Positions 33,213 to 45,784 are shown, numbered from the stretch's first letter. The stretch: DNA of 64,000 nucleotides from Tetragonia tetragonoides (GCA_038025085.1 CM076144.1:14911501-14975500), one strand, 5' to 3'. The notes: a model not told the origin generated them from the sequence alone. Program-made: numbers and translations.

Positions 33213-34335
33213 AGATAAATGTTTGACACTCCTGCAACACAGAAGAAGGAAATGAAGGCAGATGGCATAAGTTAACAAGTAACTATTCATAAAATTCTGC
33301 AACTAAGTATGAGTGTGTTTGGCACCCTTCAAAAGGGTTTTTTTTTTAATAATTAGTAAAAGCACATACACACACAAATTGGAGAATCGGAAACTAGCTT
33401 AACACATCCCAGGAGTCAGCTAGCTTCATAGTATTTAGTGTCCAAGAAAGCCCATATCTAAAACGCAAAAATCCCGCATATTTTAGGTTTCCAAACACAC
33501 TAGCAACTAGTAACGGTTCATTAAATGATATAAAAATAAATAAATAAATAAACAATTAAGAAACATGACTTACTTCAGATGACCGAGTACAAGATGAAGG
33601 GGATGATAACCAGAAAAGGGTTGATTCACAAGATGACGACCACCACAATTCTTGAGTAAAAGCTCCATCACTTCAGGGTCACAAGATTACCAATTGCGTA
33701 AAAGAGAGTAGCGGTTCCCCTCTTACACGCTTCGACATTTTGATCAGGCATAGTCATGCTTAGTGGGAGTGTGCCCAACTCCCCCTTCAGCAAAACAAGG
33801 GCACATTCTTTTGCCCTCATTCTTATGCAAAAATCCAACACATCCCCATAATAACAATTCTGGGATTTGACGAGATCTATGAATTTCTGTTTGTCATCGT
33901 TTTTCAAGATCGGCAACAACTCATTTTCAAACTCTTTGTCCAACTTGCAGTATTCCATATCTGTTCTGTTATTCGGGTGTTAATGTTAAACTAACTCGAC
34001 CAAAGCCTATAACTAAATAAATAAACAAGAAAAATGGTAAATTTCAAACAATTGAGTGACAATAAACAAGAAAATTGGTCAATTTTAAACAATTAAGTGA
34101 CAACATCAAGTAAAGGTCTTGCCTTTAAACACTTTCTCTAAAACAATGTAACATGGAATTAAAACATATAGAAATCATCAAATTAAAGAATTAGGCTGTA
34201 AAGTTTGGCACGAGGATGGATTACCTTGGTGGATCCTTGACCTAAACCCGGAGAATGTTACAGAGAGTCGGGGAACAAGAGAGTGAAAGAGAGAACCCTA
34301 ATCCCCTATCACTACGAGAGAGAAATGGAAGCAGG

Positions 34336-34540
34336 ATTTTGGTTAACTCGGCAACTCGTGTGACTCATGTGAGAGTGAGACCGTGAGTAAATAAACAATT
34401 GTGGGTCCCCCTCCCCCACTTGCACACCTAATATGACTCTATGATGAGATTAGGGTCCAAGAATTTGTGGTAAATAAAGGCGCTATACAGTATTTATTTT
34501 TTCAAGTGTGGACCAAAAACACTAGTGAAAGTATTTAGAA
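34336..34540 (-). promoter_or_regulatory. Upstream region of the ankyrin gene with a dispersed repeat
   Basis: Lies immediately 5' of the CT-rich 5' UTR of the minus-strand gene and so should hold its promoter. The part at 34405-34470 is similar to 6991-7072 (CCCCCACTTGCACAC, GATTAGGGTCC). No clear TATA box was chosen. Confidence 0.35.
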
Positions 34541-35468
34541 ATGATTTCCTAAAAAATGGCTATTTAACAAAATAATACCCAGATTAGGTTGGGTTACAAA
34601 ATAATACCTACAATGGTGTTCACGTAGGCTCGGACAAAACGAGCCGTATATTTTATTTTATTTTCATGTATAGAAGAAGATGGAGATCATTTAAAGACAA
34701 AGCGATGCCGCACATAGTCTTTTACTCTCTCCATATGTTCGAGTTGTAACTAATGTGTCATGCTAGTGGATTATGTTAGTTTGCACATCAATTGTACTAA
34801 TGTCATGCTAATGAATTGTGTTATTTTGGATATCTATTGTACTAATGTATTGACATATTCTGGATTTATGTCAAAGGATTTATGTTAATTGCCTTGTGGA
34901 AATTGTATTTTGGAAAACATGAAAATCGCGATGTAGGTTGTTGCTTTGCACTTGTATGGATTGGATTTCCAAATATATATTTGGGTAAACGTAGATTGTA
35001 GCTGAGTATGTGAATTGTGACCATCAAGGGTTGTTGAAGGTATACAGAAAGCTTAAACTGAAAAGCTTTTGTTGGGTAAAAGAGAAGCTTATGTTGCTGA
35101 AAACTGGAAAGCTTAAACTCGCTATCAGCAAGAGCGTTTCACCCTTGTGAAACTCGCTGTTGCGGATAGCGAGTTTAGCTTAAACGTTATGGTTGACAGC
35201 GAGTCTCTTTTACCCACTGTCTCTGACAGCGTGTTTTAATGCCTGGATAATTTTGGAGTTTCTTGTGCAACAGAAGTCGCTCTCGTTGACAGCGTTTCCA
35301 TTTCTGGTAACTCGCTGTCCTTAACAGCGACTTAGGGACTATCAGCGGAAATAAAAATTAGCGGCTCGTTTTTGTCCGAACCTACGTGAACACCATCGTA
35401 GGTATTATTTTGTAACCCAGCCTAATCTGGGTATTATTTTGTAAAATAGCCCTTTTTGAGGAAATCGC
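34541..35468. mobile_element. Non-autonomous element with ~115-bp terminal inverted repeats
   Basis: The left arm (34541-34660) and right arm (about 35355-35468) are inverted copies with few differences: GATTTCCT, ACAAAATAATACCCAGATTA, GTTCACGTAGG and GGACAAAA(A)CGAGCCG occur in both in inverted order. The interior has no long open frame but many CTCGCTGT/ACAGCGAG words at 35110-35340. Possible imperfect 9-base flanks share TATTTAG on both sides, which would suit a Mutator-like element. The superfamily is uncertain. Confidence 0.7.
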
Positions 35469-36609
35469 TCAATATTTAGGGCATAAAAGATATATTCAAA
35501 AAATTTTAAACCAGTGGTCCAACCATATATTAAAGTCCACACAAGTTTCTGTATTATTTTTTGGCCATTAAACTTAAATCCACGTGCAAGGCTTTTGTGC
35601 AAGAGTAGACGGAATTAGTCCACGAAATGATAAAGTGTTTTATTAGGTTGTTGTATAATTGTATTTATATATTTCGGAACTAGGTGGATGCCCTTCGTTG
35701 CACGGACTGTGATTATATAATAAAATTAATATAACGTGATTATTATTCTCATTGAAAATTCAAAGTGTATTTGTTATTTTTGAAAAAATATAAGTAATAT
35801 ATGGATAAATACTAATAATAATGCTCCTGTGATGCACAAATTGATGACAATGTGTTTTCGTTTTACTCCGTAAAATACATAGTGGTTTCCATATTTTGTA
35901 GAGCTTATTTCTCCCTTTTCAATTTTCTAACGTTAACTACTCGTCTATGTATCACGTCACATGTATAAATAATCTGTGTTTAGATATTAACATATTTAAA
36001 ATGGGTCTTATTTTAAAGTATATTTCATGCTCTTTGTAATGGTGTAAGAATTTCGAATTTCCAAAACTTGAATCAAAAGTTATTTGTTGGTTAAGATGAA
36101 ACTATATCTACATTTTATTGAATGTTGAACTCTAGTCTTTTCTCTTATCCAAAATTCTGTTTTACTATAATCATTGTTATTTCTATTTAATTATTTTCAC
36201 TTCTAAATATGTTAGCTTAGGTGGCATGCTTCAAAATTCTTGAAAAATGCCAACTTCATATATGGACATAGATAGATTGGGACATTTTATATAACTAGGT
36301 TTTATTCCCGTGCTTTGCACGGGCTCCTAAAATATTTTTATGAATATATTTAATAATATTATGCTTAAAATATTTGAAGTGAAAATTATTAATATTATAG
36401 ATATTATTTTTAATTGCAAAGATTAATATCTATAGGATTCATGCTAAATGGCTAATTCTTGAAAATGATATTTTCATACCACCTTCATTTTTTAATGAGA
36501 TCGGGCTAAACTTAGATAGAGAATAAAAACAGTATATGTACATTAATTCTAATAAGTAATTTAATTAATGAATAAACTCATTTTGCATTAATAGTACTTT
36601 GATATTTCG
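35469..36609. other. AT-rich intergenic DNA with a CCCGTGCTTTGCACGGG dyad
   Basis: No gene. A 17-bp near-palindrome CCCGTGCTTTGCACGGG lies at 36307-36323, following ACTAGGTTTTATT; related words occur at 35680-35712 and 43112-43140 next to the satellite. These look like subterminal hairpins of a dispersed repeat family. Confidence 0.4.
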
Positions 36610-37160
36610 TACTCGTTTTATACCGCACAACTAAAACTATGTGACAAATTTGTGCCAATGTGGCGTCTATATTTCACCTTTAAATGAGTTGTTAGGCAAA
36701 GTGACAACCTTTGCTTATGTGGCGGCTTAGGTGTCATCGTCACACGAATTTGGGCCTCTACGTGGCGTCCTACGCGTATCGTGCCCACATGAATTGAACT
36801 TGGATGATATTTGCTAAGTTATGTGGCAAACTTGAGCATATGTAGCGTCTACGTGTCATTTTCACACGAACATTCCCTCTTAAATGGCGCCTACATGTTA
36901 GCACCGCACGAAAATGACCCAACTTGTATAGGACATATATATCTCATTTTACACTTTTTTCAAATCCAGTTCATTGAAGTAGAATTTATATATTTTTTAA
37001 CTTACGTAACTGTTTTTTTCCTTTTCTGTAATATAAAATATGCTAATAACTATGTAATAAAGTCAACTAATGATGAGACATTAATGGTGACACTTAGATG
37101 TTGATGAGTTGTTAGGTTATGTGGCAAGTTTGGCTTACGTGGCTGTTGATGTGCTTGGTA
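36610..37160. repeat. Satellite-like ACGTGGC repeat, isolated block
   Basis: Contains the words GGCGACTTAGGTGTCAT-like, CACACGAATTTGGGCCTCTA, CTACGTGGCGTCC and GGACATATATATCTCATTTT in the same order as the larger block at 42680-45980. About one and a quarter units are present. Confidence 0.65.
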
Positions 37161-37806
37161 CTTAGGGGTCACAATCAACCCTGAGGGGCAGTCCTACGGC
37201 CCTTAAAAATATCCTAAATAAGGTCGAGTACTATCTTAGAGTAGGCCGCTCCCTATTTGAACCTACCCTTCCACCCCCAACACCGTCTCGGTCAAAGGAT
37301 GAACACTTATCAACTATGACAGTTGTTGCAAATACGTATTCGAGTACTTCAATCAGAGAGCTACACAAACAAGCATAAAAGGGAACTTTAAAAGAGCATG
37401 ATTTAGGAAGGAAAGCTAAACATATTTCATTCAATATAATCAGGCATACATTCGATTCATAGCATAAAAATAAAAGGGATAGAAGCAATTATACCTCACA
37501 TGAAGGCGCCATTGCTGAGTGGCTGGGTTACACGCTCGAAGAGCCTAAATTAACAATCTACTCCTAAGCTACACTACTCTAAAGTCTACTTTTTGACGTC
37601 TTGTCAATATGAGCTCTGCTGCCTTGTTCTTCTTTTCTTCTTTGTATCTATAGAGGCTTGAGATAACTGTCCATGATCTAGCAGTTCTTCTCTCTGTCCA
37701 CTTTCTTCATGTTAGTGTCCAACTTCCCCCACGTTTTCCACTTCTCCTGAATTCCTTCGTACTCACCTTTCTCTGACTGAGACTTATACCTAGCCCTTCG
37801 TACAAC

Positions 37807-37838
<32 letters not shown>

Positions 37839-37888
37839 GGATCTTTAAATATGGATCTTGAGATTTAGTTAATATTGGATCTTTAAAT
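37161..37888. other. Left end of the older Tat element, no gene seen
   Basis: Between the satellite block and the start of the plus-strand PMD frame. An (AT)n run lies at 37812-37838. By analogy with the intact element this could hold a decayed 3' LTR, but no partner LTR is present to prove it. Confidence 0.3.
37812..37838. repeat. (AT)n microsatellite
   Basis: Thirteen or so AT units just upstream of the plus-strand PMD remnant. Confidence 0.9.
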
Positions 37889-40560
37889 ATGGCTTTTGAT
37901 GCCCAAGATCTTTTCAAGTTGATTGAAATTCACTCTAAATCGTATTGGCCCGATTGTCTCATCCTTCGTTCTTCATCTTACCATGCTTCTGATGAGGAAC
38001 CCTTTCGAGGTCAATCTTTAAGGTCTTTTTCTTTAGGTTTTTGTTTCGATCCTTCCTCTATTCGAGGTATTTCACAAAGCTATTTTCTATCGGTTTTCTC
38101 TTCTATTGTTCGTGGGCGTGGTTTACCCTTGATTCTCTCTTCCCGTACTTTTCGCTCTAATTTTCCAATTCGAGATAGACCCGTTCATGGTTGGATGAAC
38201 TTTCTTAATGAACGTCCTAGATATTGGTTTAATCGTCTTCAGGCCTTTCATTCTCGTTGGCATTCGAATAAAATGGTCTTTGTTCAGATGAATCTCTTCA
38301 AGTACCAGGTTACTCTTTTTGTGATTCGCCTGTTGTTACTGAAGAGTATTTCGAGCCTGCTGATGCTTTGTTAAAGACTTTTTCTTCATCCACATCCATT
38401 CGTTCAGTCTTGTATTCAAAACAGTTGAGTCACTTTTCGTATCTCCCTCCCACTATTCTTGTGTCGAATGCTGAGGTGGTCTTATTCTTGAACTATGTGT
38501 TTCATCGATTATTTATGAATTATAGTTCTTCGATTGGAAATTCTTTCCTTTATTTGGCAGCTAACGTGGCTTCGATGGAGGGTCCCATCCCACTGGCTCC
38601 TTTCCTTCTTTCTCAGTTTTATCGAGGTATGTCGAATTTAACCCGGGATTTTATTCCTGAAGGTCCTCAGGCTCAACATTCTTGCCCTTTCTGGCTTCTC
38701 ACTGCTTGAGGTTTTCTTTATTACCCTTCTCGAATGAACATGTCGTCTATTGAGACGCATAATCTTTCCTATCAGAAAGAGTTAGCCGCTCGTACAGGGG
38801 ATTTCCATGCCTGTAATCTTTCGCCTTTTGCTGAATGGTCCTCTGTGGCAGAAGCATGTTTCAATTTACTTCAACCTTCTCGTGTTGAAGACCTTCCTTT
38901 AGTGCTTTTTGAGGTATTTTCTTCGAAACCTTATTTTAACTAGCATCCTCATCATTGTTTGGGGATCCCTGATTTTAGTGTGGCGGATACTCGAATGGTA
39001 CTCCCTTGGTGGTTTCGAGATGTCAATCCTTTCTTTATGAATCCTCATCTTCAACCTTATTGGAGGTCGGTTCTTGCTTGTAGGGATCTTTTATACTTTG
39101 AGATCCTTTGGTTAAGTACTGAAGTTTATAATCCCCAATTGGTTGCCCGTCAATTTGGTATCCATCAAGCATTTGCTGCTCCTTTACTTGAGACTTTGAA
39201 TCGTCCCTGGCATGCGAGGCAAAGTCAAGCCTCTATCGATATGGGTTTGGAAAATCAATCTTCAGAGGTGACCCTTCGGAGTCATGTTCTCCTCTGAAAT
39301 CGTCTGGAGGCTGTAGATATTCCTACTTGGTTTAGAACTTGTTCCTGTGAGCCAGAATATTCGCTTTGGTGGACTCAGCTTTTCAACTCTACCTTTGGTA
39401 GCAGCATTTTGCACTCTCATCTCGAGAAGGTCATACATAAACTATTTCCCAAGGATGATAGCCCCTTTTTGCATACTTTGAATGCTATTAAGGTATTTGT
39501 TCTAATCTTATCAGTACTTTCTCTAAGAAGTTATTTTGATATTAATTAAACTTTTCCTTTAACAAATTTGCCTATTAATTAAACTTTTCGTCTTCTCCAC
39601 CACTTGTTACACCAGATATTAATGCTACTAAAGATTCTTCTATTATCTCTTCCTCTTCTCATGGTTTAGCATCTGGTAAGTTTAATTAGCCTATTCAAGC
39701 ACTATGTTTGTTAGTTCGTTTCTTTCGCCTCCTCTTAACCTTTTCTTTTCATAATTAGGTCAAGACATGGATCCCATTTCTTCTCCTATGGTCGAGGATC
39801 AGGTTGTCATTTCTCCGGATCAAGCTGTTCGTTCTCCCAATTGATCTGCCCAACAATCCCTAATGTCTTCTGTCGGTGTTTCTCAGACTATGACATTTGC
39901 TCCTTCGAGTATGGTTTTTCTTCTGAAGATTCAATTTTCTTATTTCGAATTCCTTTTTTGTAGGTTCTTTGATGTCCTTGCTTGATGATCTATTGGCCCC
40001 TACTCCTGGGGCTTCTGATGCTATCAAGCAAGAGGGACTTCGTTTGTTGAACGCTCTTGAGACCGATTGGTCAGATGTTCCTGCTGCGCTGGCTTTGGAG
40101 GATTTCGTTAGATCCAATCAACACCATTTTCCTGCGGATCTTAGAAATTTGGTGTTTCGAGATAATAGCCCTTTGGTCTCAGCTGTGCAAGATTTGCAGA
40201 ATGCCCGCTCTGAAAGGATTCCTGAAGCTGATCTTGATGGCTGCGCTCGTCCTGCTGATCTTCTGGCTGATCTTACGAATGGTAGGTCATCCCTCCAACA
40301 AAAACGAGAACTTTTTGATGCAGCTCAGATGGAGCTTACGTCATTGAGGATAAGATCGACTCTCTATCTCGTCGAATAATAGAGGTTGTTGATTTGATGA
40401 CCGCTCATGAAAAGAAGAAACAGGACATTCAATCCCGTATCTCTAATCTGACTGCCTCTCGGGACCTTCGAGTTGCTCAGCTATCTGGTTATCAGGATTT
40501 GAAAGCTTCTATCTCCTTACTTCTTACTGTTATTAGACAATTCCTCAGTTCTTCGGTTTA
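37889..40560 (+). pseudogene. Antisense PMD-like gene of the second Tat element
   Basis: Starts MAFDAQDLFKLIEIHSKSYW. A frameshift near 38340 moves to another frame, in which three in-frame stops occur (38707, 38941, 39295). The PMD C-terminal box is recognisable as YNPQLVARQFGIHQAF, equivalent to YYPNRFSRQFGYDQHIP of the first element, and SLWWTQLF corresponds to its CGWWLRATTP. Small introns are likely at 39493-39615, 39675-39759 and 39909-39963 within a Ser/Pro-rich linker. The 3' part (39964-40560) gives LLDDLLAPTPGASDAIKQEG and then a helical, probably coiled-coil tail. Overall architecture (PMD, linker, coiled coil) equals that of the first element. Dead copy. Confidence 0.6.
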
Positions 40561-41059
40561 ACTTTGGTGTTTAAACATTAGTATTTGTTCTGGAAAGATA
40601 AAAACCTTTTTCTAATTTTGGTTTATTCCCCTTTATCTCCTCCCAGAGTTGTGGGAATCTATTGTAGATGTTACCTTTACATATATCCCAAGTCGAAGAG
40701 AAATATTTATTTAGATATTTGCTATTTATTGCTCGTCCAAATTGTTTGCCATTCGTATATAGTAATTTACATGCGTTTCCTGGTTCAACGCTTTCGATAA
40801 AGAATGGTCCTTCCCAATTTGGAGACCATTATTTCCCATAGAACTTATCTTTTTGTCCTTCAGGGAATATTGTTTTCCATACCAATTCGTCTTTGGAAAT
40901 CTGTTTCTTTCTTACTTTTCGATTGTAACATTTCTCAGTTTGTTTCTTTAGTTTATGAATACTTTGTAATGCTTCGATTTATAGGATCTCTTGATCCAAT
41001 TGTTCAATATTCATAGCCTCTTCGTACTCTTGTGGTGATAGATTAATTTGTTTAAGTAT
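40561..41059. other. Spacer between convergent remnants in the second Tat element
   Basis: Corresponds in position to 22212-22739. On the minus strand, scraps of the integrase C-terminus can be expected (for example the complement of 40795-40990 reads as GPF-like words), but no intact frame is present. I did not find the 45-bp hairpin motif here. Confidence 0.35.
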
Positions 41060-41990
41060 TCATTCAGACTTAATATTCATTTCGACAGGTGTGACTGCTT
41101 CATGTCCAAATACCAATTGGAATGGGGTTACTAGTATGCTCTCTCTAGGACTCGTTCGATAAGCCCATAATGTCTCTAAGAGCAAATCATGCCAAATACA
41201 AGGATTGTCTTTTATCATTTTAGCAATTCCTTTTTTTATGGGTTTATTGGTTGATTCTGCTTGTCCATTCGCTTGGGCATAATACGGAGTGGAGTTTGTT
41301 AATTTAACAGATATTTTTCCTAGAAAAGACTTGATTTCGTCACTGTTAAATACTTTAGCTTGATCCACTGTGATAGTTTCAGGGATTTCAAATCTGGTAA
41401 ATATATTTTCGTTGATAAAATCTACTATGTCACTTGATGTTATGTTTACGAAAGGCTTTGCTTCGACCCATTTCGTAAAGTAGTCAGTGGCTACTAAAAC
41501 ATATTTATGGTGATTTGATGAAGTAGGCCTAATTTCCCCAATAATGTCCATTCATCCTTAAAATGGCCAAGGCTTGATTATACTATGGAGTTTGGCTGCT
41601 AGAACTCGTTGAATACCACCATGTTTTTGACAAGGTCTGCACCCTTTGGCATACTGTATACAGTCTCTAGTAACTATTCGCCAGTAATACCCATATTGAT
41701 GTACCAATCTTCTCATTTTCTGCCCTATTTAATGGGCTCCACATATGCCTTCTTGTATTTCTCCCATGACCAGCAAAGTATCGTCTAAATCTAAACACTT
41801 AAGTAATAGACCACTAACATCTTTCGATATAATTGCTCTCCATCATACTCATATCGATGTGCTATAAGTTTTATCTTATTAGAGTATTTCTTTTTTGATG
41901 GTTCTTGGAGGTACTCAATTATCTCATCCCTCTAATCAACCTCTTTAGTCATGATATCTACTTTATTAATTTTCATTGTTACTCTCTCTT
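41060..41990 (-). pseudogene. Integrase remnant of the second Tat element
   Basis: The open part 41060-41551 contains YVLVATDYFTKWVEAKPF, TVDQAKVFNSDEIKSF (second Asp; DN replaced by DQ), QANGQAESTNKPIKKGIA (Glu) and LLLETLWAYRTSPRESIL. Upstream to about 41990 the zinc-binding region is traceable but broken by stops (ICGAH, then CRPCQKHGG). Inactive. Confidence 0.8.
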
Positions 41991-42012
41991 CGAATGGAAT
42001 AAGTTCCTTGGC

Positions 42013-42680
42013 TTAGATTGTAATCTTTTCACGAAAATAACTCCAAGGAATTTTATATCCTGATGCTAATTGAGCTAACTCATTGGCTATTTCGTTTTCG
42101 ATTCGAGGGATATAGTATATTTTTACTTCATAAAAATATTCCAATAGCTTCTTAATTCTAGCATTTACTAGAATTGCTGTTGAGCTGAAGCATTTGAAGA
42201 TTCCTTTTGTTTGATTCACGATCAATTGAGAATCCCCTTTTATAATTACGTTCTTGACCCCTAATTCGAGAAGACTTTCTAGACCTAGAATTAAGGCTTC
42301 ATATTCTGCCCTATTATTTGTACAAGGTACATCCAATTGTACTGCAATTTTAGTAGGGACTCCTGTTGGTGATATTAAATATATCCCAGCACCTGCTCCT
42401 CTTCGCGTAGAAGAGCCATCAAAATATAATTTTCATGAGACCAGATCGATATAGTCCTCTTCGAATTGGTTTTCTGAATCAACGCTAATTGATGGGTGAT
42501 CTGCTAAAAAGTCAGCCAAAACTTGTTCTTTTATTGCCTTTTGTGGTATATATCAAATATCGAATTGAAGAAGGTGAAGGCTACATTTGTTTAGTCTTCC
42601 CTTTAATAACGGTTGTAATAACATATATTTTAATATGTCTGTTGGGGATACTACTTCAACCGTAAAGGACATAAAATATA
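42013..42680 (-). pseudogene. aRNH and RNase H remnant of the second Tat element
   Basis: 42013-42336 gives NNRAEYEALILGLESLLELG, IIKGDSQLIVNQTKGIF and ENEIANELAQLASGYKIP, the second RNase H. Further upstream to 42680 the classical RNase H tail (KAIKEQVLADFLADHP) is visible with an in-frame stop at about 42551. The element breaks off here. Confidence 0.8.
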
Positions 42681-45307
42681 GGACATATACATCTCATTTT
42701 GAAGTATTTTTGATTTCCAATGCAATGACGTAAAACATAGATTTTTTATAATTGCGTAACCAAAGTTATTTTATTTTCTAATTTGAAACAAATAGGCCAT
42801 TTATTAAAAGTATTATATTTAATTACTATCTTAATGTGAAAAATGAGGATGCATTAATGAGTGACACTTATATGGTGAGTTGTTAGGCTATGTGGCAAGC
42901 TTTGTTTATGTGGCGCTTAGGTGTCATTGTCACACAAATTTACACGTCCTACGTGGCGCCCGACGTGTTGTGCCCACACGAATTGGACTCACTTTTGTAT
43001 ATATACCGCGCGATGTGGCGCCTATGTGTCATCTTCACACGAATATATCCTTCCCATGTGGCGTCTCACATGTCATCCTCCCACGAAAAAAACCCAACTT
43101 TATAGGACACTAGTTTTAACTCCGTGCTTCGTACGAACTCGTTAATATCTCTCAAAAATGAAGATAACTTTTTAGGTGATATCTCATGTCTGTTTTATAC
43201 CGCACAACTACTTCTACATTTCATTATTTTAATTTTTTTGCATGAAATATCTTTTTAAATCGATCTATATCTAAAATAGAATGAATGTAAAAGAGATTAA
43301 TTTATGAACATGAGGCCTACCGCAAAATTCCAAAACGAAAAAGAAAAATCAATTTTGATGAAGTAAGATTTATAATATTTAGAGTTATGTAACTAAAAAT
43401 ATATTTTTTTAGTTTGAAATAATATGAAAATAAATCAATAATAAAGTCGAGTAATAATGATTATGTGGGATTTGGATGATATTTATTAAACTATATGTGG
43501 CAAAGTTGTGCGCGCACATGTAGCGTCTAACATGTCATTTTCACACGAATATTTCCTCTTATATGGCGTCTGCATGTTATCACCGCACGCAAAGATCCAA
43601 CTTGTATAGGATATATATATCTCATTTTGAATTATTTTTTTACAAATCCAATCAATTGAACTAAGATTTATAAATTTTTGCTTACGTAACTAAATTATTT
43701 ATGTAATATAAAAATATGCTAATATATAAATATGTAATAAACCCAACTTATGATAACGTATTTATGGGTGACACTTGGATAATGAGTTGTTAGGTTATGT
43801 GGCAAGTTTTGCTTACGTTGCGACTTAGATGTCATCGTCACACGAATTTGTGCCTCTATGTGACGTCCTACGCGTGTCGTGCCTACGTGAATTGAACTTG
43901 GATGATTATAATGTTGAGTTATGTGGCAAAGTTGTGCACATGTAGCGTCTACGTGTCATTTCACACAAACATTCCCTCTTATATGGCGTCTACATGTTAT
44001 CACTGCACCCAAAGGACCCAATTTGTATAGGACATATGTTTCTCATATTAAACTTTTTTCAAATCCAATCCATTGAAGTTGGATTTATAATTTTTCAACT
44101 TAGGTAACTAAAATTATTTTTATTTTGTGATATAAAAATATGCTAATAAATATGTAATAAAGCCAACTAATAATGAGACATTAATGGGTGACACTTGGAT
44201 GATGATAAGTTGTTAGGTTATGTGGTAATCTTTGCTTGCGTGGCGACTTAGGTGTCATCATCACACGACTTTGGCCTCTACGTGGTGTCCCACGTTTCAT
44301 GTCCACACAAATTTGAGCGCTTATGTGGCATCCAACGTGGCGTGCCCACATAAAACTGACTCACTTTTATATCACCACTCGAGTTAGGACACAATTTTAG
44401 TATGATACTCAATTAATGTATTACAAATACGGTTATTCTACGTATTTTATCCTTAACCTTTATAAAACTTTCCCTAAAAGATCTCAAACTTTATAAGCTT
44501 ATATATAGGACATATACATCTCATTTTGAAGTATTTTTCATTTCCAATGCAATGACGTAAAACTTAGATTTTTTACAATTGCGTAACCAAAGTTATTTTT
44601 ATCTTCTAATTTGAAACAAATAGGCTAATAAATATAGATGTTATATTTAATTACTATATTAATGTCATGAATAAAGATACATTTATTAGTTACACTTGTA
44701 CGACTTGCTTATGTGGCCGTTTACGTGGCTCTTAGGTATCATCACCACACGAAATTTGGTCTCCAAGTTAGCGGCCTACATGGTGTGCCCACACGAAATT
44801 GACTCAATTTTATGTAGTTTGAACTAATATACTAATAAATATATGATAATGTGGAGTAATAATGACTCTAGGACAGCTCAATGATGATTTGTTAGGATAT
44901 GTGGAAAAATTGTGCATATGTGTCATGGTCACATGAACATTCTCTCTTATGTGGCGTCCCACGTGTAATCACCGCATGAAAAAAACAAACTTTTATAGGA
45001 CATATATATCTCATTTTGAAGTATTTTTCAAATCCAATCCAATGGAGTAAGATTCATTTTTTTTTGAATTACGTAACTAAAGTTATTTTATTTATTAATT
45101 TGAGAATATGATAATAAATATGTAATTAAATCAAACAATGATAAGGCATTAATGGCGGATGAAGTGTTATAATATGTGGCGTGCATGTGCTTACATGTCA
45201 TCATTATATGAAAGAGTTGCTTGCATGGCATCACACGTGTCGTCCTCACACGATTTTAAGGCCCCTACGTGGCGTCCCTCGTGTCGTGGCCACACGAAAT
45301 AGACTCA

Positions 45308-45309
<2 letters not shown>

Positions 45310-45340
<31 letters not shown>
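45310..45340. repeat. (AT)n microsatellite in the satellite
   Basis: About 15 AT units at the junction between two satellite units, in the same place in the unit as the longer run at 45786. Confidence 0.9.
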
Positions 45341-45342
<2 letters not shown>

Positions 45343-45784
45343 CTATGGGACAGCTCAATGATGATTTGTTAGGATATGTGGCAAAATTGTGCATGTGTGT
45401 CATGGTCACATGAACATTCTCTCTTATGTGCCGTCCCACGTGTAATCACCGCATGAAAAAAAGAAACTTTTATAGGTCATATATATCTCATTTTGAAGTA
45501 TTTTTCAAATCCAATCCAATGGAGTAAGATTCAATTTTTTTTGAGTTACATAACTAAAGTTATTTTATTTTTTAATTTGAGAATATGATAATAAATATGT
45601 AATTAAATCAAACAATGATTAGGAATTAATGGCGGATGATGTGTTATAATATGTGACGTGCATGTGCTTACGTGTCATCATTATATGAAAGAGTTGCTTG
45701 CGTGGCATCACACGTGTCGTCCTCACACGATTTTAGGGCCCCTACGTGGCGTCCCTCGTGTCGTGGCCACACGAAATAGACTCA

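Larger units (their letters stand above)
14282..34335 (-). pseudogene. Ankyrin-repeat-type gene (copy B) interrupted by a retrotransposon in a coding exon
   Basis: Exons on the minus strand, joined by AG/GT sites and phase: 5' UTR 34225-34335; 33574-34012 with ATG at 33958; one exon split into 33208-33231 and 16743-16794; 16443-16593; 16198-16355; 14698-14798; 14538-14578; 14282-14394. Phases agree at every junction from the split exon onward. Exon 2 carries ankyrin-like words (GTATLFYAIG, PEVMELLLKN, SGYHPLHLVL). Ankyrin repeats mediate protein contacts; the partner is unknown. Later exons (GRSITTLAGAAVLLELFEKA, VAKLLIKKAEIQVIF) have no family I can name. Two defects are visible: a one-base frameshift near 33680 that puts a stop at about 33668, and the 16.4-kb Tat element. 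The final exon was not found. A promoter should lie just above 34335. Confidence 0.7.
37161..42680 (-). mobile_element. Second, truncated and older Tat element
   Basis: Minus-strand integrase, aRNH and RNase H remnants (41060-42680) face a plus-strand PMD gene remnant (37889-40560). Order and orientation are the same as in 16800-33207, but sequence is strongly diverged. RT, protease, gag and a 5' LTR are missing: the RNase H region stops near 42665 against satellite DNA. Stops and frameshifts are frequent. The left boundary is not defined. Confidence 0.7.

Noticed and set aside
33668..33958. Reading copy B exon 2 as a complete 96-residue gene
   Set aside because: The ankyrin-like sequence continues past the stop in another frame and joins the next exon in phase, so the stop is a lesion and not the gene end.
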